Source of the DNA: Aestuariibacter sp. A3R04
Lineage (GTDB): Bacteria; Pseudomonadota; Gammaproteobacteria; Enterobacterales; Alteromonadaceae
NCBI RefSeq assembly: GCF_018860805.1
Contig: NZ_JAHKQR010000003.1
Span: 372,001-436,000, forward strand
Length of the DNA stretch: 64,000 nt
Direction: 5' to 3'
Shown: positions 7,656 to 16,647 of the stretch, in pieces
How the letters are laid out: each line of letters opens with the position of its first letter
Position numbering within the stretch: position 1 is the stretch's first letter
Program-made: the position numbers and the translations under genes
Notes under the pieces: generated by a model
Database searches by the model: none
The model's input: only the letters and a program-made list of their open reading frames with translations
Told to the model about the DNA's origin: nothing

Positions 7656-9776
7656 ATGAAAAATTTGAAAGTGTTTGTGTTAGTGGGCGCGCTGTCTATT
7701 TCTTTGTTGACCCACAGCAGTGACAGTAACGCTATGCCAGATAATACAAAGTGGGTCGATCCCTTTATTGGTACGCAAGGCGATAGCGGACAGTTGTCTC
7801 CTGCGGCGACAGTACCATTTGGTATGGTGCAGATGGGACCAGAAACGGGATATCCGGCACATTCGGGATATGATTACACGTCACAAACACTGATCGGGTT
7901 TTCGCACACAAGAACAATGGGAGTGGGTTGCAGGGGAGCGGGCGGGTCATTGCTTATGCGCGCAGACTATGCAACGGGCGAGTCCGGGCTCGAGTCTTTC
8001 CTTGCGCCCGTTTCCTATAATAAGTCCTCTGAGTCGGCTGCGCCTGGCCAATACAGTGTAAAATATGGTTCGCCCACTATTGATGCATCTATGTCTGTCA
8101 CGCCGTCAACCGGCATACAGCGCTACCGATTCACGCGCAAAGGCGAGATATTGCTGAGTATTGACACTGGCTACGCGCATCATGAGCGTGGCGAGGGAAG
8201 CTATACAATTAGAAGTGATCGCCAGATCACAGGCTTTGTGTCCGGTCCCACTGTGTGTAAAGCAGGACGATTTGCTTTTCATTTCAGTATGACACTGTCG
8301 TCGGCGCCAAAAACAATTACGGAAATCGATAAACATCGCCTTACATTGCATTTCGATGTGGATGCGGGCAGCGAAATTGTTGTGCACACCGGTATATCAT
8401 CTGTCAGCGCAGAACAGGCAGAGCAAGCACGACGTCACGATTTGCCTGATATGTCCTTTGATCACGCCGTTGAAACAGCGCACAAAACCTGGCGAGATGC
8501 GCTTGGAAAGTTTTCCTTGCAGGGGAGTACACAAGACAAGACATTGTTTTTTACCCACCTTTATCACTTGTATCTTTCGCCCGCCAACCTGACTAACAGC
8601 ATCCGGACGTATCGAGCGTCGGATGGCCAGGTTTACGTGCAAGATCAAGGGGATTACTATTTTGGTTGGTCTGTATGGGATAACTTTAGAACGCAATTGC
8701 CACTGCTAACTATTCTAGAGCCGCAGGTAATGGGAGAAGTCACTCGTTCACTTGCTCAATTGTATTCGCAGGGAAAGCAGAATTGGGCGACAGAGCAAGC
8801 ACCATTGCCCACCGTGAGAACTGAACATTCAGGTGTGGTGATCTTGGATGCTTGGAAAAAAGGAATACGTACAGTTGATGTACCGGCCTTGTTACCACAC
8901 CTTATTAATGAGGTGGAGAGCTCTGAACGGAACACACCTGATCAAATATTAGAGGGCGCTTATGATGACTGGGCGATATCAGAGTTTGCCGATATAGTAG
9001 GGAAGCCTGAGCTAGCAAAACGCTTTCGTCTTAAAGCACGAGAATACCGCGCTATGTGGGCATCTAAAATGCTAAACATCAACGACAAGTTTGACGTTAT
9101 GCATGGGGATGGGTTGTATGAAGGCACGCTGTGGCAATATCGTTGGTTCGTGCCTTATGACGTGCAGTGGGTAATAAACACGCTTGGCGGTGAAGCGGTA
9201 TTTAACGATCAATTGAGTTACTTTTTTGACAACCATTTATTCAACATGGGGAACCAACCCGATATCCAAACGCCTTTCATGTTTACGTTTTCCGGTCAGC
9301 CGTGGAAAACTCAGGAAGTGATATTTGATTTACTTCACACCAACTATCCACATTGGTACGGCACCCATGAAAAGCATTCACAGCCACAAGCGCGTCGCGC
9401 TTTTACTGCATCGCCTGACGGTATGATCTTTGAGATGGACAACGATGCTGGAACAATGTCCGGTTGGTATGTGTTTGTAGCAATGGGACTTTACCCAGCT
9501 TTGCCTGGAGAACCGGTTTATTCATTGCACACGCCACAATTGCGCAATATCCAAATAGAGCTTGGGAATGGAAATGTGGTAGAAATCAGCACAAACCGGG
9601 ACCCCAAACAATACAAGTACATTGACTCTGTGTCTTTAAACGGCGAAACACTAAACAGAGCCTGGATCCATCACTCCGAACTCATTGAAGGCGCAAAATT
9701 GCATTTTACACTAACTGATCAGCCCAATATGACCTGGGGTAAAAACACCCCATTTGTGACTGCGTTGGATAAATAG
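7656..9776 (+). CDS. Exported GH92 family glycosidase (alpha-mannosidase-like), atypical catalytic acid
   Basis: Glycoside hydrolase family 92 protein of 706 residues with a Sec signal peptide (hydrophobic stretch at residues 6-18, likely cut before MPDNTKW). Family landmarks are VDPFIGTQGDSGQLSPAATVPFG near the N-terminus, GFSHTRTMG, FGWSVWDNFRT, SGQPWKTQ and NDAGTMSGWYVF. GH92 enzymes are Ca-dependent inverting exo-alpha-mannosidases. The usual GNEP motif holding the general acid reads GNQP here, with Gln at residue 534 (codon 9255-9257). The base region D595-N-D597 is kept. The same Glu-to-Gln change is known from the Cellulosimicrobium GH92 that removes mannose from mannose-phosphate-mannose caps, so a glycosyl-phosphate substrate is plausible. 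It stands alone, divergent from the prp operon. Confidence 0.85.
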   Translation: MKNLKVFVLVGALSISLLTHSSDSNAMPDNTKWVDPFIGTQGDSGQLSPAATVPFGMVQMGPETGYPAHSGYDYTSQTLIGFSHTRTMGVGCRGAGGSLLMRADYATGESGLESFLAPVSYNKSSESAAPGQYSVKYGSPTIDASMSVTPSTGIQRYRFTRKGEILLSIDTGYAHHERGEGSYTIRSDRQITGFVSGPTVCKAGRFAFHFSMTLSSAPKTITEIDKHRLTLHFDVDAGSEIVVHTGISSVSAEQAEQARRHDLPDMSFDHAVETAHKTWRDALGKFSLQGSTQDKTLFFTHLYHLYLSPANLTNSIRTYRASDGQVYVQDQGDYYFGWSVWDNFRTQLPLLTILEPQVMGEVTRSLAQLYSQGKQNWATEQAPLPTVRTEHSGVVILDAWKKGIRTVDVPALLPHLINEVESSERNTPDQILEGAYDDWAISEFADIVGKPELAKRFRLKAREYRAMWASKMLNINDKFDVMHGDGLYEGTLWQYRWFVPYDVQWVINTLGGEAVFNDQLSYFFDNHLFNMGNQPDIQTPFMFTFSGQPWKTQEVIFDLLHTNYPHWYGTHEKHSQPQARRAFTASPDGMIFEMDNDAGTMSGWYVFVAMGLYPALPGEPVYSLHTPQLRNIQIELGNGNVVEISTNRDPKQYKYIDSVSLNGETLNRAWIHHSELIEGAKLHFTLTDQPNMTWGKNTPFVTALDK

Positions 9777-9808
9777 TAGTTCAATTGTTATTTCAATAGC
9801 GAGAACAG

Positions 9809-11218
9809 TTATATACGCCGCATTTTTCGCTTTATTAAAATGGTCTCTCCGGCATTGGCAGGCAGTGTGAAACTGTCCGCTAGTGTCAAGAGGCTGATAC
9901 CGGCAATGATGTAGAAAGTGATGGAGAAATCCATAATTACTGGTTCGCCACTTTGGGAGCCGGTAATTACAGTCGCAAGGGCTAAAGCGAGCGCGCCGAT
10001 GGTAATACCAAGCCCGCGAGTCATTTGCATGATCACGGCACTTAATGTGTTGGCGTCTCTAACTTTATCTTGCGGAATATCGGCGAAAGCGATGGTGTTT
10101 AGCACTGTAAGATGCATAGAGCGGTTGATACCGCTGATAAACAGCGTCAGCGCCATTAGCCAGGTAGGCGTGTGTTGGCTGAACTGACCAATGGCAATAA
10201 ACCCAGCAGCAACCAGCAAGGTGTTGACAACGATTACCCGTTTAAACCCTGCAGCGTTCATGATCCAAGTAGTGGCGGGTTTGATGGCCAGGTTACCGGC
10301 AAACAGCCATAAAAGTACGCTGCCTGCTTCAACAGGAGTAAACCCCAATGCTAACTGTAGCATAAGAGGCACCAGAAAAGGTGCGCTGGACAAGGCGATA
10401 CGCATGGCTGAACCACCCAATATAGTAAGACGAAATGTTCTAATTGCCATGGCTTTTAGTGAAAATAAGGGCATTGGGACAACGGCCATATGTCTGAAGG
10501 TGGCAATTAACAGGCCTAAGCCACTTAGCAGTAAAACAGTTGGCAGCGCCAGGTTGTCGGGGCGAGTGCTGAAGGTTTCGAGTCCGGCCATAAACAGACC
10601 AAAGCCGACCCCACTCATAATGAATCCTGGGATATCAAAGCGCTGCGGCTCTGATTTGTGGTTGTCTAACAAATACTGTCCAATACACAATGCCATACAT
10701 CCCAGTGGTACGTTAATTAGAAAAATCCAGTGCCAACTGAAGGTTTGCGCCACCCAGCCGCCAAACACCGGGCCGATGAGAGGCGCAGCTAATGCTGGCC
10801 AGGTTAACATTGCCATTCCCTTAACAATTTCTTCTTTGGGCAGGCTGCGAAGCACGACTAAGCGACCCACCGGTACCATCATGGCACCGCCAAGCCCTTG
10901 CAGTACCCGAGATGCTGTGAAGGTATAAATATCGCTGCTGATGGCACAACATACCGATGCAGCAACGAAAATGCATATTGCGGTGGAAAAAATGGTTTTA
11001 GCGCCAAAGCGGTCAGCCGCCCAGCCGCTGATGGGAATAAAAACGGTAACGGCCACCAGATACGCTGAAATACCCACGGAGAGGTGTGAGGCTGCAACTC
11101 CGAAGTCTTTAGCAATTATAGGTAATGCCGTGGTGATGACTGTTGCGTCGAGAATTTCCATGAATAGTGTGGCTGCAACCAGCAGCGTGGTAGCGGTTCT
11201 GCGAGAAAGTGCTAGCAT
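9809..11218 (-). CDS. MFS transporter, DHA2 (EmrB/QacA-like) drug:H+ antiporter family
   Basis: Inner-membrane exporter of 469 residues predicted to have 14 transmembrane helices. Helix 1 has the DHA2 signature LDATVITTALP, loop 2-3 has motif A (GWAADRFGAKT), and motif C appears as GPVFGGWV around residues 150-160. Families of this type expel lipophilic drugs or metabolites. No membrane-fusion partner or adjacent regulator is present, so the substrate is unknown. It converges with the GH92 gene, with only 32 bases between the stops and no clear terminator. Confidence 0.85.
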   Translation of the reverse strand: MLALSRRTATTLLVAATLFMEILDATVITTALPIIAKDFGVAASHLSVGISAYLVAVTVFIPISGWAADRFGAKTIFSTAICIFVAASVCCAISSDIYTFTASRVLQGLGGAMMVPVGRLVVLRSLPKEEIVKGMAMLTWPALAAPLIGPVFGGWVAQTFSWHWIFLINVPLGCMALCIGQYLLDNHKSEPQRFDIPGFIMSGVGFGLFMAGLETFSTRPDNLALPTVLLLSGLGLLIATFRHMAVVPMPLFSLKAMAIRTFRLTILGGSAMRIALSSAPFLVPLMLQLALGFTPVEAGSVLLWLFAGNLAIKPATTWIMNAAGFKRVIVVNTLLVAAGFIAIGQFSQHTPTWLMALTLFISGINRSMHLTVLNTIAFADIPQDKVRDANTLSAVIMQMTRGLGITIGALALALATVITGSQSGEPVIMDFSITFYIIAGISLLTLADSFTLPANAGETILIKRKMRRI

Positions 11219-11294
11219 AGTGTCCAGAAATAAAGAAAAAAGAGAGGTACCGGAATGAGCCCCTGCACATTCAGGATTTCGATGTCAGAAAGTA

Positions 11295-11303
11295 AGTATA
11301 ACA
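11295..11303 (-). promoter_or_regulatory. Possible extended -10 promoter of the MFS gene
   Basis: The minus strand reads TGTTATACT, an extended -10 element, about 75 bases before the MFS start. No good -35 is present, so the call is tentative. Confidence 0.3.
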
Positions 11304-11443
11304 GACAGTGGTTGTCTATCAGAACAAGTGTATCTCTTTTAGGTTGCTCACAGCCCCAGGCAATATGAAGGGTACCAGAGGCCCTTCCCGTACTGAGCGC
11401 CGCGGAAATTTCACCTCGTCTATGCAGATAATCTCAACGGGTT

Positions 11444-12030
11444 TCACATGATCTCAAATGCGCGAATTACCCGTGTAACACCATTGATATTTCTGGCAAC
11501 ATCAACCGCGTAAGTACCTTCTTGATTTGTCACTCTACCCATTAAAAAAACTTCGCTATTTTGCACAATGACTTTTACTTGTAGTGATGGAATGCGTTCG
11601 TCGGCTACCAGTTTTGTTTTTACTTTAGATGCCAGCCAGATATCTTTTGCCTGAGCTGAGGCGTCGATTGGCATGCCAATGCGGATTTGATTATGTACTT
11701 TCTGCACGTATTCCACTGACTTCACCGCTGCGATAGCTTCATCAATTAAAACCTGGCTGGGCGCTTGCCCGGTGACCAGCGCAACACCGTTGTAAATATC
11801 GATTTGAAGGTTTGCGCTTTTTTTCAATGATTCATTTTTTGACCAACGGTACGCTACCTGGCCTTCCGCAGTTTGGTCGTCAAGTTGTGTTCCCACGGTA
11901 CGCCTGTCGTTCGCTACTTTGGCCGTGATCGCGCCAGCAGCGCCAACGGCAAGTAATGCACAGCCCTGGGTATGTACAAGCACTATTGCCATAATCGAAG
12001 CAATTAGCGCTCTGCGTTTGCTAATTATCA

Positions 12031-12031
<1 letters not shown>
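11444..12031 (-). CDS. dolP: BON-domain outer-membrane lipoprotein DolP (YraP)
   Basis: A 195-residue lipoprotein with an N-terminal hydrophobic segment ending in TQGC, followed by the family's start block (AVGAAGAITAKVANDRRTVG) and two BON domains (about residues 55-125 and 130-195). DolP supports outer-membrane integrity and the BAM complex at division sites in E. coli. It follows diaA with a one-base TAATG overlap, the same order as in E. coli (lpoA-yraN-diaA-yraP). Confidence 0.88.
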
Positions 12032-12633
<602 letters not shown>

Positions 12634-12655
12634 CTACACATTGGTTACTGGCTGA

Positions 12656-13009
12656 CTACACGTTTTTCAGCCATTGAAGCTTATCTCCATCTAATGCTAT
12701 CACATCTATTCGCATATGCGTGTGCAATGGATTCAACCCCTTTGACAATATGAAATGTTCAAAGGTGCGGCGAACCTTATTTAACTTAGCCGGCGTAACA
12801 AAATCAACGGCAGAACCATAAGCGTTGTCTTCACGGTATTTAACTTCGACGCATACCCAGGTAGAGTTCTCTATCATGACCAAGTCAAGCTCGCCGGTTT
12901 TGGCTGTGTAGTTCGCGCAGTGGAATGTGAGCCCGTTTTCTTGCAGGAAGTTTTTTGCTCTGACTTCAGCTTTTGCTCCCCGCTCTCGGGTGGTGGCCAT
13001 TTTACTCAC
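12656..13009 (-). CDS. yraN: YraN / UPF0102 endonuclease-fold protein
   Basis: Small 117-residue protein with the restriction-endonuclease-like core of UPF0102: G-x-x-A-E at the start (RGAKAEVRAKNFL), then GELDLVMIE and WVCVEVKYR, giving the E-D-ExK arrangement. The function is not established. It overlaps lpoA by eight bases and precedes diaA, as in other gammaproteobacteria. Confidence 0.9.
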   Translation of the reverse strand: MSKMATTRERGAKAEVRAKNFLQENGLTFHCANYTAKTGELDLVMIENSTWVCVEVKYREDNAYGSAVDFVTPAKLNKVRRTFEHFILSKGLNPLHTHMRIDVIALDGDKLQWLKNV

Positions 13010-15002
13010 CTGAAGCTAGCGTTTCTTGCTTGGACTCCGGCAGTGCCACCAATCTTACCCTTTGGTTGTCGATAATTGCCTGGGGCAACAGACGTTCAAC
13101 CTGTCCCTCGCTGTTTATCTGCAACCTGCCAGTTAACGCATCTATACTGGTTTGCGGCAGGGTTGACATAACAGGGACGTACGGCAACAGGTGATAAGCG
13201 TCTGCGCCAAAAGCAAACAAACGGGACATTTGCGTATCCCGTTGTGGCCACAACATTGACGCCGTAGCCTGCAACGCCTTCCATTTGTGCTCCGGCATCA
13301 TCCAGGGCATATCTAAAAAGTGTACATTCTGCAAATCCCGCCACTGGTTTTTGGTATCGTCGTATTCGATGGAACGCGATGTGGCAAACACTGGAACTGT
13401 CTTTCCGTTAAACGGGCTGAGGCTGGCTTCTACCATGGGGTTGAGTAGTTCCGTTTGAGACGGTGAAGCAAATACGATAATGGCATCGACATCACGACGG
13501 TTTCTGGGCACATTGTAGAGTTGCTCGTTTACCATGTACTCGATTTGACGGATTCTGTCGTGGCTCTGAGCAACATCCAGTGCTTCGGTAATGCCTTTGC
13601 GAAGGCTGGTGCTATCGGTAAAGCTCACTTCGGTGAGTGCTGCGTTTGTATTTCGCTTGGCCTCGGCATTAAGCGTTTGCCACTGGGTGGTAAAAGCGTC
13701 CCGCATACGTTGATTTATGTTGTTTTGCGCAGAAACCACGACGGGGGTTTTGAAGCCGCGGGCAAAAATCGTGTTGGCCAATTGCCTGGCTTCATCTTCT
13801 GGGGCGAGGGCAAAATAAGCGCGAAAAGATGAAACCTTTGTGGTGTCAGAGACAGGATCGATTGGCGACGCAGGTATTGTCTGTTCGTCCTGTTGATGTG
13901 CAACGTCGCCACCTGCCGAAGGCAAGGCAGGATCTAAGCGGTTTAGTGCTAACATGGTTGTACCCGGTGGTACGCGGCCAGCCAAACTTTCTACATTCTC
14001 TTTGAGTAACGGCCCGATCACCCAACGATAACCTCTTATAGCCTCTAGCAGTTCATCAGGCGTTTTACCCACGGTATCCACAAAGTGAAACGCTACAGGC
14101 TCTTCTGAGGCAGGGCGCTCGGCGCTGGATGCGAAGTAAGAGGAAAGCATGCCTTCTTTAATGGCCATTCCGCTGGCGGCGAGTTTACCGCTTAAGGGAA
14201 GTAAGGCAACGATCGCTCGTGGCTTTTCGCCACTGAGACTGGCTGCTCTCTTTATGTTTTCGGGTAAGTGCGTTGCGATGGCCTCGCCGCGGTATACCTG
14301 TGTAAACTGCGCAACAGCCTGACGATAGGCGACGTTGTCCAGGCCATGTTGTTGAGCAATGTCAAATAAAGCGACATAGGGGCGAAGCGCAGGGTACTGG
14401 TGCCGGACCTGTTGTCTGGCGCTTGGCGATGCCTGATTTATCCATTGCCAAATTTGGGCTTCCCGCTTGGCTGAAGGCGGGGCGCTGGCCAGTAAGGCGT
14501 TTGCCGCAGCCATCCATGCGTGTTTTCTCTCGTACAGCGTTTGTCGCAACTGCAACTGAGTTTGCCGCAGAGATTGCTCTGTTGAAAGTTCCGTCAGTAG
14601 GGCGAGCAAGGCATCTGTGTCAGCGGTGTCATCATCTTTGTAGAGTTGAACGAGTATGGTATTCAACTGAATACGGTGTGCGTCAGATAAAGGCTCGCTT
14701 TTCAACAAATTGAGCAGATGCTGGGCCTTTGTGAACTTTTTTTCACCCATAAAAGCCAATGCGGCATCGAGTAGATAACTGTGCTTGGCTTGAGCGTCAC
14801 CGTTTTTTTCCCAGGCGTTTTTTGCCAGGGCAATAAGAGACTGAGGCGTGAGGTATTCATCCGGTTTCTCTTTTTCCACGGGTTGGTTTACCGGGAGGCG
14901 GCTTTGTGTTGGCTTGGGCGTGCTGCCACAGCCGGCAACCGCTAAAGTAATAGCAAGTAATGAAACCTGACCGAAATGTTTGGTACGTAAGGTGAAATCC
15001 AC
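13002..15002 (-). CDS. lpoA: Penicillin-binding protein activator LpoA
   Basis: Outer-membrane lipoprotein of about 666 residues that activates PBP1A during peptidoglycan synthesis. The lipobox LAVAGC puts the lipidated Cys at residue 24 from this start. The N-terminal half is a TPR-like helical region; the C-terminal half resembles a type I periplasmic binding fold (IVALLPLSGKLAASGMAIKEG, then AIIVFASPSQTELL). The frame opens with GTG at 15026, but GTG at 15002 has GAAGGG seven bases upstream and gives a normal signal length. It heads lpoA-yraN-diaA-dolP and diverges from rsmI, as in E. coli. Confidence 0.92.
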   Translation of the reverse strand: MDFTLRTKHFGQVSLLAITLAVAGCGSTPKPTQSRLPVNQPVEKEKPDEYLTPQSLIALAKNAWEKNGDAQAKHSYLLDAALAFMGEKKFTKAQHLLNLLKSEPLSDAHRIQLNTILVQLYKDDDTADTDALLALLTELSTEQSLRQTQLQLRQTLYERKHAWMAAANALLASAPPSAKREAQIWQWINQASPSARQQVRHQYPALRPYVALFDIAQQHGLDNVAYRQAVAQFTQVYRGEAIATHLPENIKRAASLSGEKPRAIVALLPLSGKLAASGMAIKEGMLSSYFASSAERPASEEPVAFHFVDTVGKTPDELLEAIRGYRWVIGPLLKENVESLAGRVPPGTTMLALNRLDPALPSAGGDVAHQQDEQTIPASPIDPVSDTTKVSSFRAYFALAPEDEARQLANTIFARGFKTPVVVSAQNNINQRMRDAFTTQWQTLNAEAKRNTNAALTEVSFTDSTSLRKGITEALDVAQSHDRIRQIEYMVNEQLYNVPRNRRDVDAIIVFASPSQTELLNPMVEASLSPFNGKTVPVFATSRSIEYDDTKNQWRDLQNVHFLDMPWMMPEHKWKALQATASMLWPQRDTQMSRLFAFGADAYHLLPYVPVMSTLPQTSIDALTGRLQINSEGQVERLLPQAIIDNQRVRLVALPESKQETLASGE

Positions 15003-15142
15003 TAAAAAGCCCTTCTTTTGACACACCGGCTCAGTGTAACGAAAACATCAGGAAAATCTATGGTTGCCGCGATAAACTGTACCTCCGACTTGCTACTATT
15101 TACATTTATTCGTTTTCGTTTTTCTTCGTTCGGGTTGTATTA

Positions 15143-15172
15143 TTGACACCTATATAAAGAACCGCGTATAGC
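15143..15172 (+). promoter_or_regulatory. Probable promoter of rsmI
   Basis: TTGACA at 15143-15148, an 18-base spacer and TATAGC at 15167-15172 lie 30 bases before the rsmI start. Confidence 0.5.
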
Positions 15173-15201
15173 GATAACGCCTACCACAAAGAGTGAGAAT
15201 T

Positions 15202-16041
15202 ATGTCTGAAACTGCGACCTTGTACATTGTGCCTACGCCGATAGGAAATCTTGAAGACATCTCGCCACGGGCACTGGAAACACTGCAAAACGCAAATTGG
15301 ATTGCAGCAGAAGATACCCGTCATACACATCGATTACTGCAACATTTCTCAATTTCTACCCGCACGCTATCTTTGCATGAGCACAACGAAGACAAACGGA
15401 CAGCCATGCTTTGTCAGCGTTTGAAAAGCGGAGAGACGGTGGCTTTGGTCAGTGACGCCGGAACGCCTCTTATCAGCGATCCGGGTTTCGTGCTGGTGAG
15501 AAAGTGTCGGGAAGAAGGCATTCCCGTGGTGGCCCTGCCGGGTCCTTGTGCAGCTATTACAGCCTTGAGCGCATCGGGTTTGCCTACCGATAAGTTCATT
15601 TTCGAAGGTTTTTTGCCCCCCAAAACCGGGCCGCGTAAACAAGTGCTTGAATGTCTCACAGAACGCCCTTTTACCACGGTGTTTTACGAAGCGCCGCGAC
15701 GGGTGCTGGAAACCGTGTCGGACATCTGCCAGACGCTAGGAGAGTCGCGGCGCATTGTATTGGCAAAAGAGCTGACGAAAACCTTTGAAACCTACAAAGA
15801 TGGTGCTGCCATTGATGTTAAACACTGGTTAGAAGCCGATGCGGTACGTCAAAAAGGTGAATTTGTGCTAATGGTAGGTGGAGCCGAAATAACGCCCTCT
15901 GAATTATCTCCGGAAGCACTTGCTTTGCTGGCAAAGCTGATGCCTTTGTTACCGCTGAAAAAAGCCGCGGCTGTGGTGGCTGAACACTACAACCTCAAAA
16001 AGAATGCTTTGTACCAGGCGGGGTTGGACATGGAGTTATAG
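15202..16041 (+). CDS. rsmI: 16S rRNA (cytidine-1402-2'-O)-methyltransferase RsmI
   Basis: Tetrapyrrole-methylase-fold SAM enzyme that methylates the ribose of C1402 in 16S rRNA; 279 residues. Family blocks are LYIVPTPIGNLEDISPRAL, AEDTRHTHRLL, VSDAGTPLISDPGF, VALPGPCA and FYEAPRR. A GTG at 15193 is in frame, but ATG at 15202 matches the usual N-terminus. It is divergent from lpoA, a widely conserved arrangement. Confidence 0.96.
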   Translation: MSETATLYIVPTPIGNLEDISPRALETLQNANWIAAEDTRHTHRLLQHFSISTRTLSLHEHNEDKRTAMLCQRLKSGETVALVSDAGTPLISDPGFVLVRKCREEGIPVVALPGPCAAITALSASGLPTDKFIFEGFLPPKTGPRKQVLECLTERPFTTVFYEAPRRVLETVSDICQTLGESRRIVLAKELTKTFETYKDGAAIDVKHWLEADAVRQKGEFVLMVGGAEITPSELSPEALALLAKLMPLLPLKKAAAVVAEHYNLKKNALYQAGLDMEL

Positions 16042-16104
16042 AAACAAGCGATCGAAGTGGCAGCACAATCGTAGTGAGTAGCAAGACAATATGAAGGAGA
16101 AAAG

Positions 16105-16371
16105 ATGATTGAGAAAACACTATCTATCGAAATAGCTCACGGGCGTTGGATGCTTGATGTGATTGCAGAGCATGATGATGACGGTGTATTTGACCTTGTT
16201 TACCCCAATAAGGATGCAGTCATTAAGGTTAATGAGGACCATATGTACGGACTGGAATACAATATCAGCGCGCCCGAAGGCACAGATTTTAAAATATTCC
16301 TCGACGGTGAGCTAATTTTAGACGGAAAGGTTGATAAAACCGGTATTAGTCGGGGCAGCAGTATTATTTAA
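16105..16371 (+). CDS. Small acidic protein of unknown function
   Basis: An 88-residue acidic protein with no recognised family. GGAG lies seven bases before the ATG, which supports translation. The sequence alternates short beta-like segments with Asp/Glu-rich turns (AEHDDDGVF, IFLDGELILDGKVDKTG), with no signal peptide or membrane helix. It suggests a small beta-barrel or sandwich domain, but no function can be given. It lies 63 bases after rsmI and may be read from the same transcript. Confidence 0.6.
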   Translation: MIEKTLSIEIAHGRWMLDVIAEHDDDGVFDLVYPNKDAVIKVNEDHMYGLEYNISAPEGTDFKIFLDGELILDGKVDKTGISRGSSII

Positions 16372-16440
16372 TGCATCTAACGTGATGCGCTCGCGGTCGA
16401 GTACCTGGCTGTTAAGCCGACTATGTAAGGCACAATTGCG

Positions 16441-16468
16441 AATCAGCAATCAGCAATCAGCAATCAGC
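16441..16468. repeat. Four tandem copies of AATCAGC
   Basis: A 7-bp unit is repeated four times without error in the gap between the small acidic protein and the chemoreceptor. No gene is seen in this 276-base gap apart from a doubtful 32-codon frame. Confidence 0.9.
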
Positions 16469-16647
16469 ACTTTAGCGGCCAGTTTGTCTTTTTGTTCGAG
16501 GGGGTAATGCCGGAGCCAGAAAGCTGGCATTAGTCGCGCACCGACAAGAAATTGAGCCGTCCCCCTTTAGTACAGATCTCAGAAACTTCGTTAAAGGCAT
16601 CAAGGTCAGCCGACGTAATAAAAACCATGGTTAACCCGATACACAGG

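Noticed and set aside
10191-10928. 245-codon open frame on the plus strand
   Set aside because: Antisense to the MFS transporter gene, low-complexity composition, no ribosome site and no recognisable domain; a shadow frame.
11344-11443. Inverted repeat AAGGG...CCCTT near 11368 as a terminator
   Set aside because: The five-base stem with a nine-base loop and no T-run is too weak.
16441-16468. Tandem repeat considered as a CRISPR remnant
   Set aside because: The unit is only 7 bp, with no spacers and no cas genes; a simple tandem repeat.
16530-16628. 32-codon minus-strand frame 20 bases past the chemoreceptor stop
   Set aside because: It has an ATG but no Shine-Dalgarno element and no recognised similarity; it could be a gene remnant, but the evidence is too thin to call.
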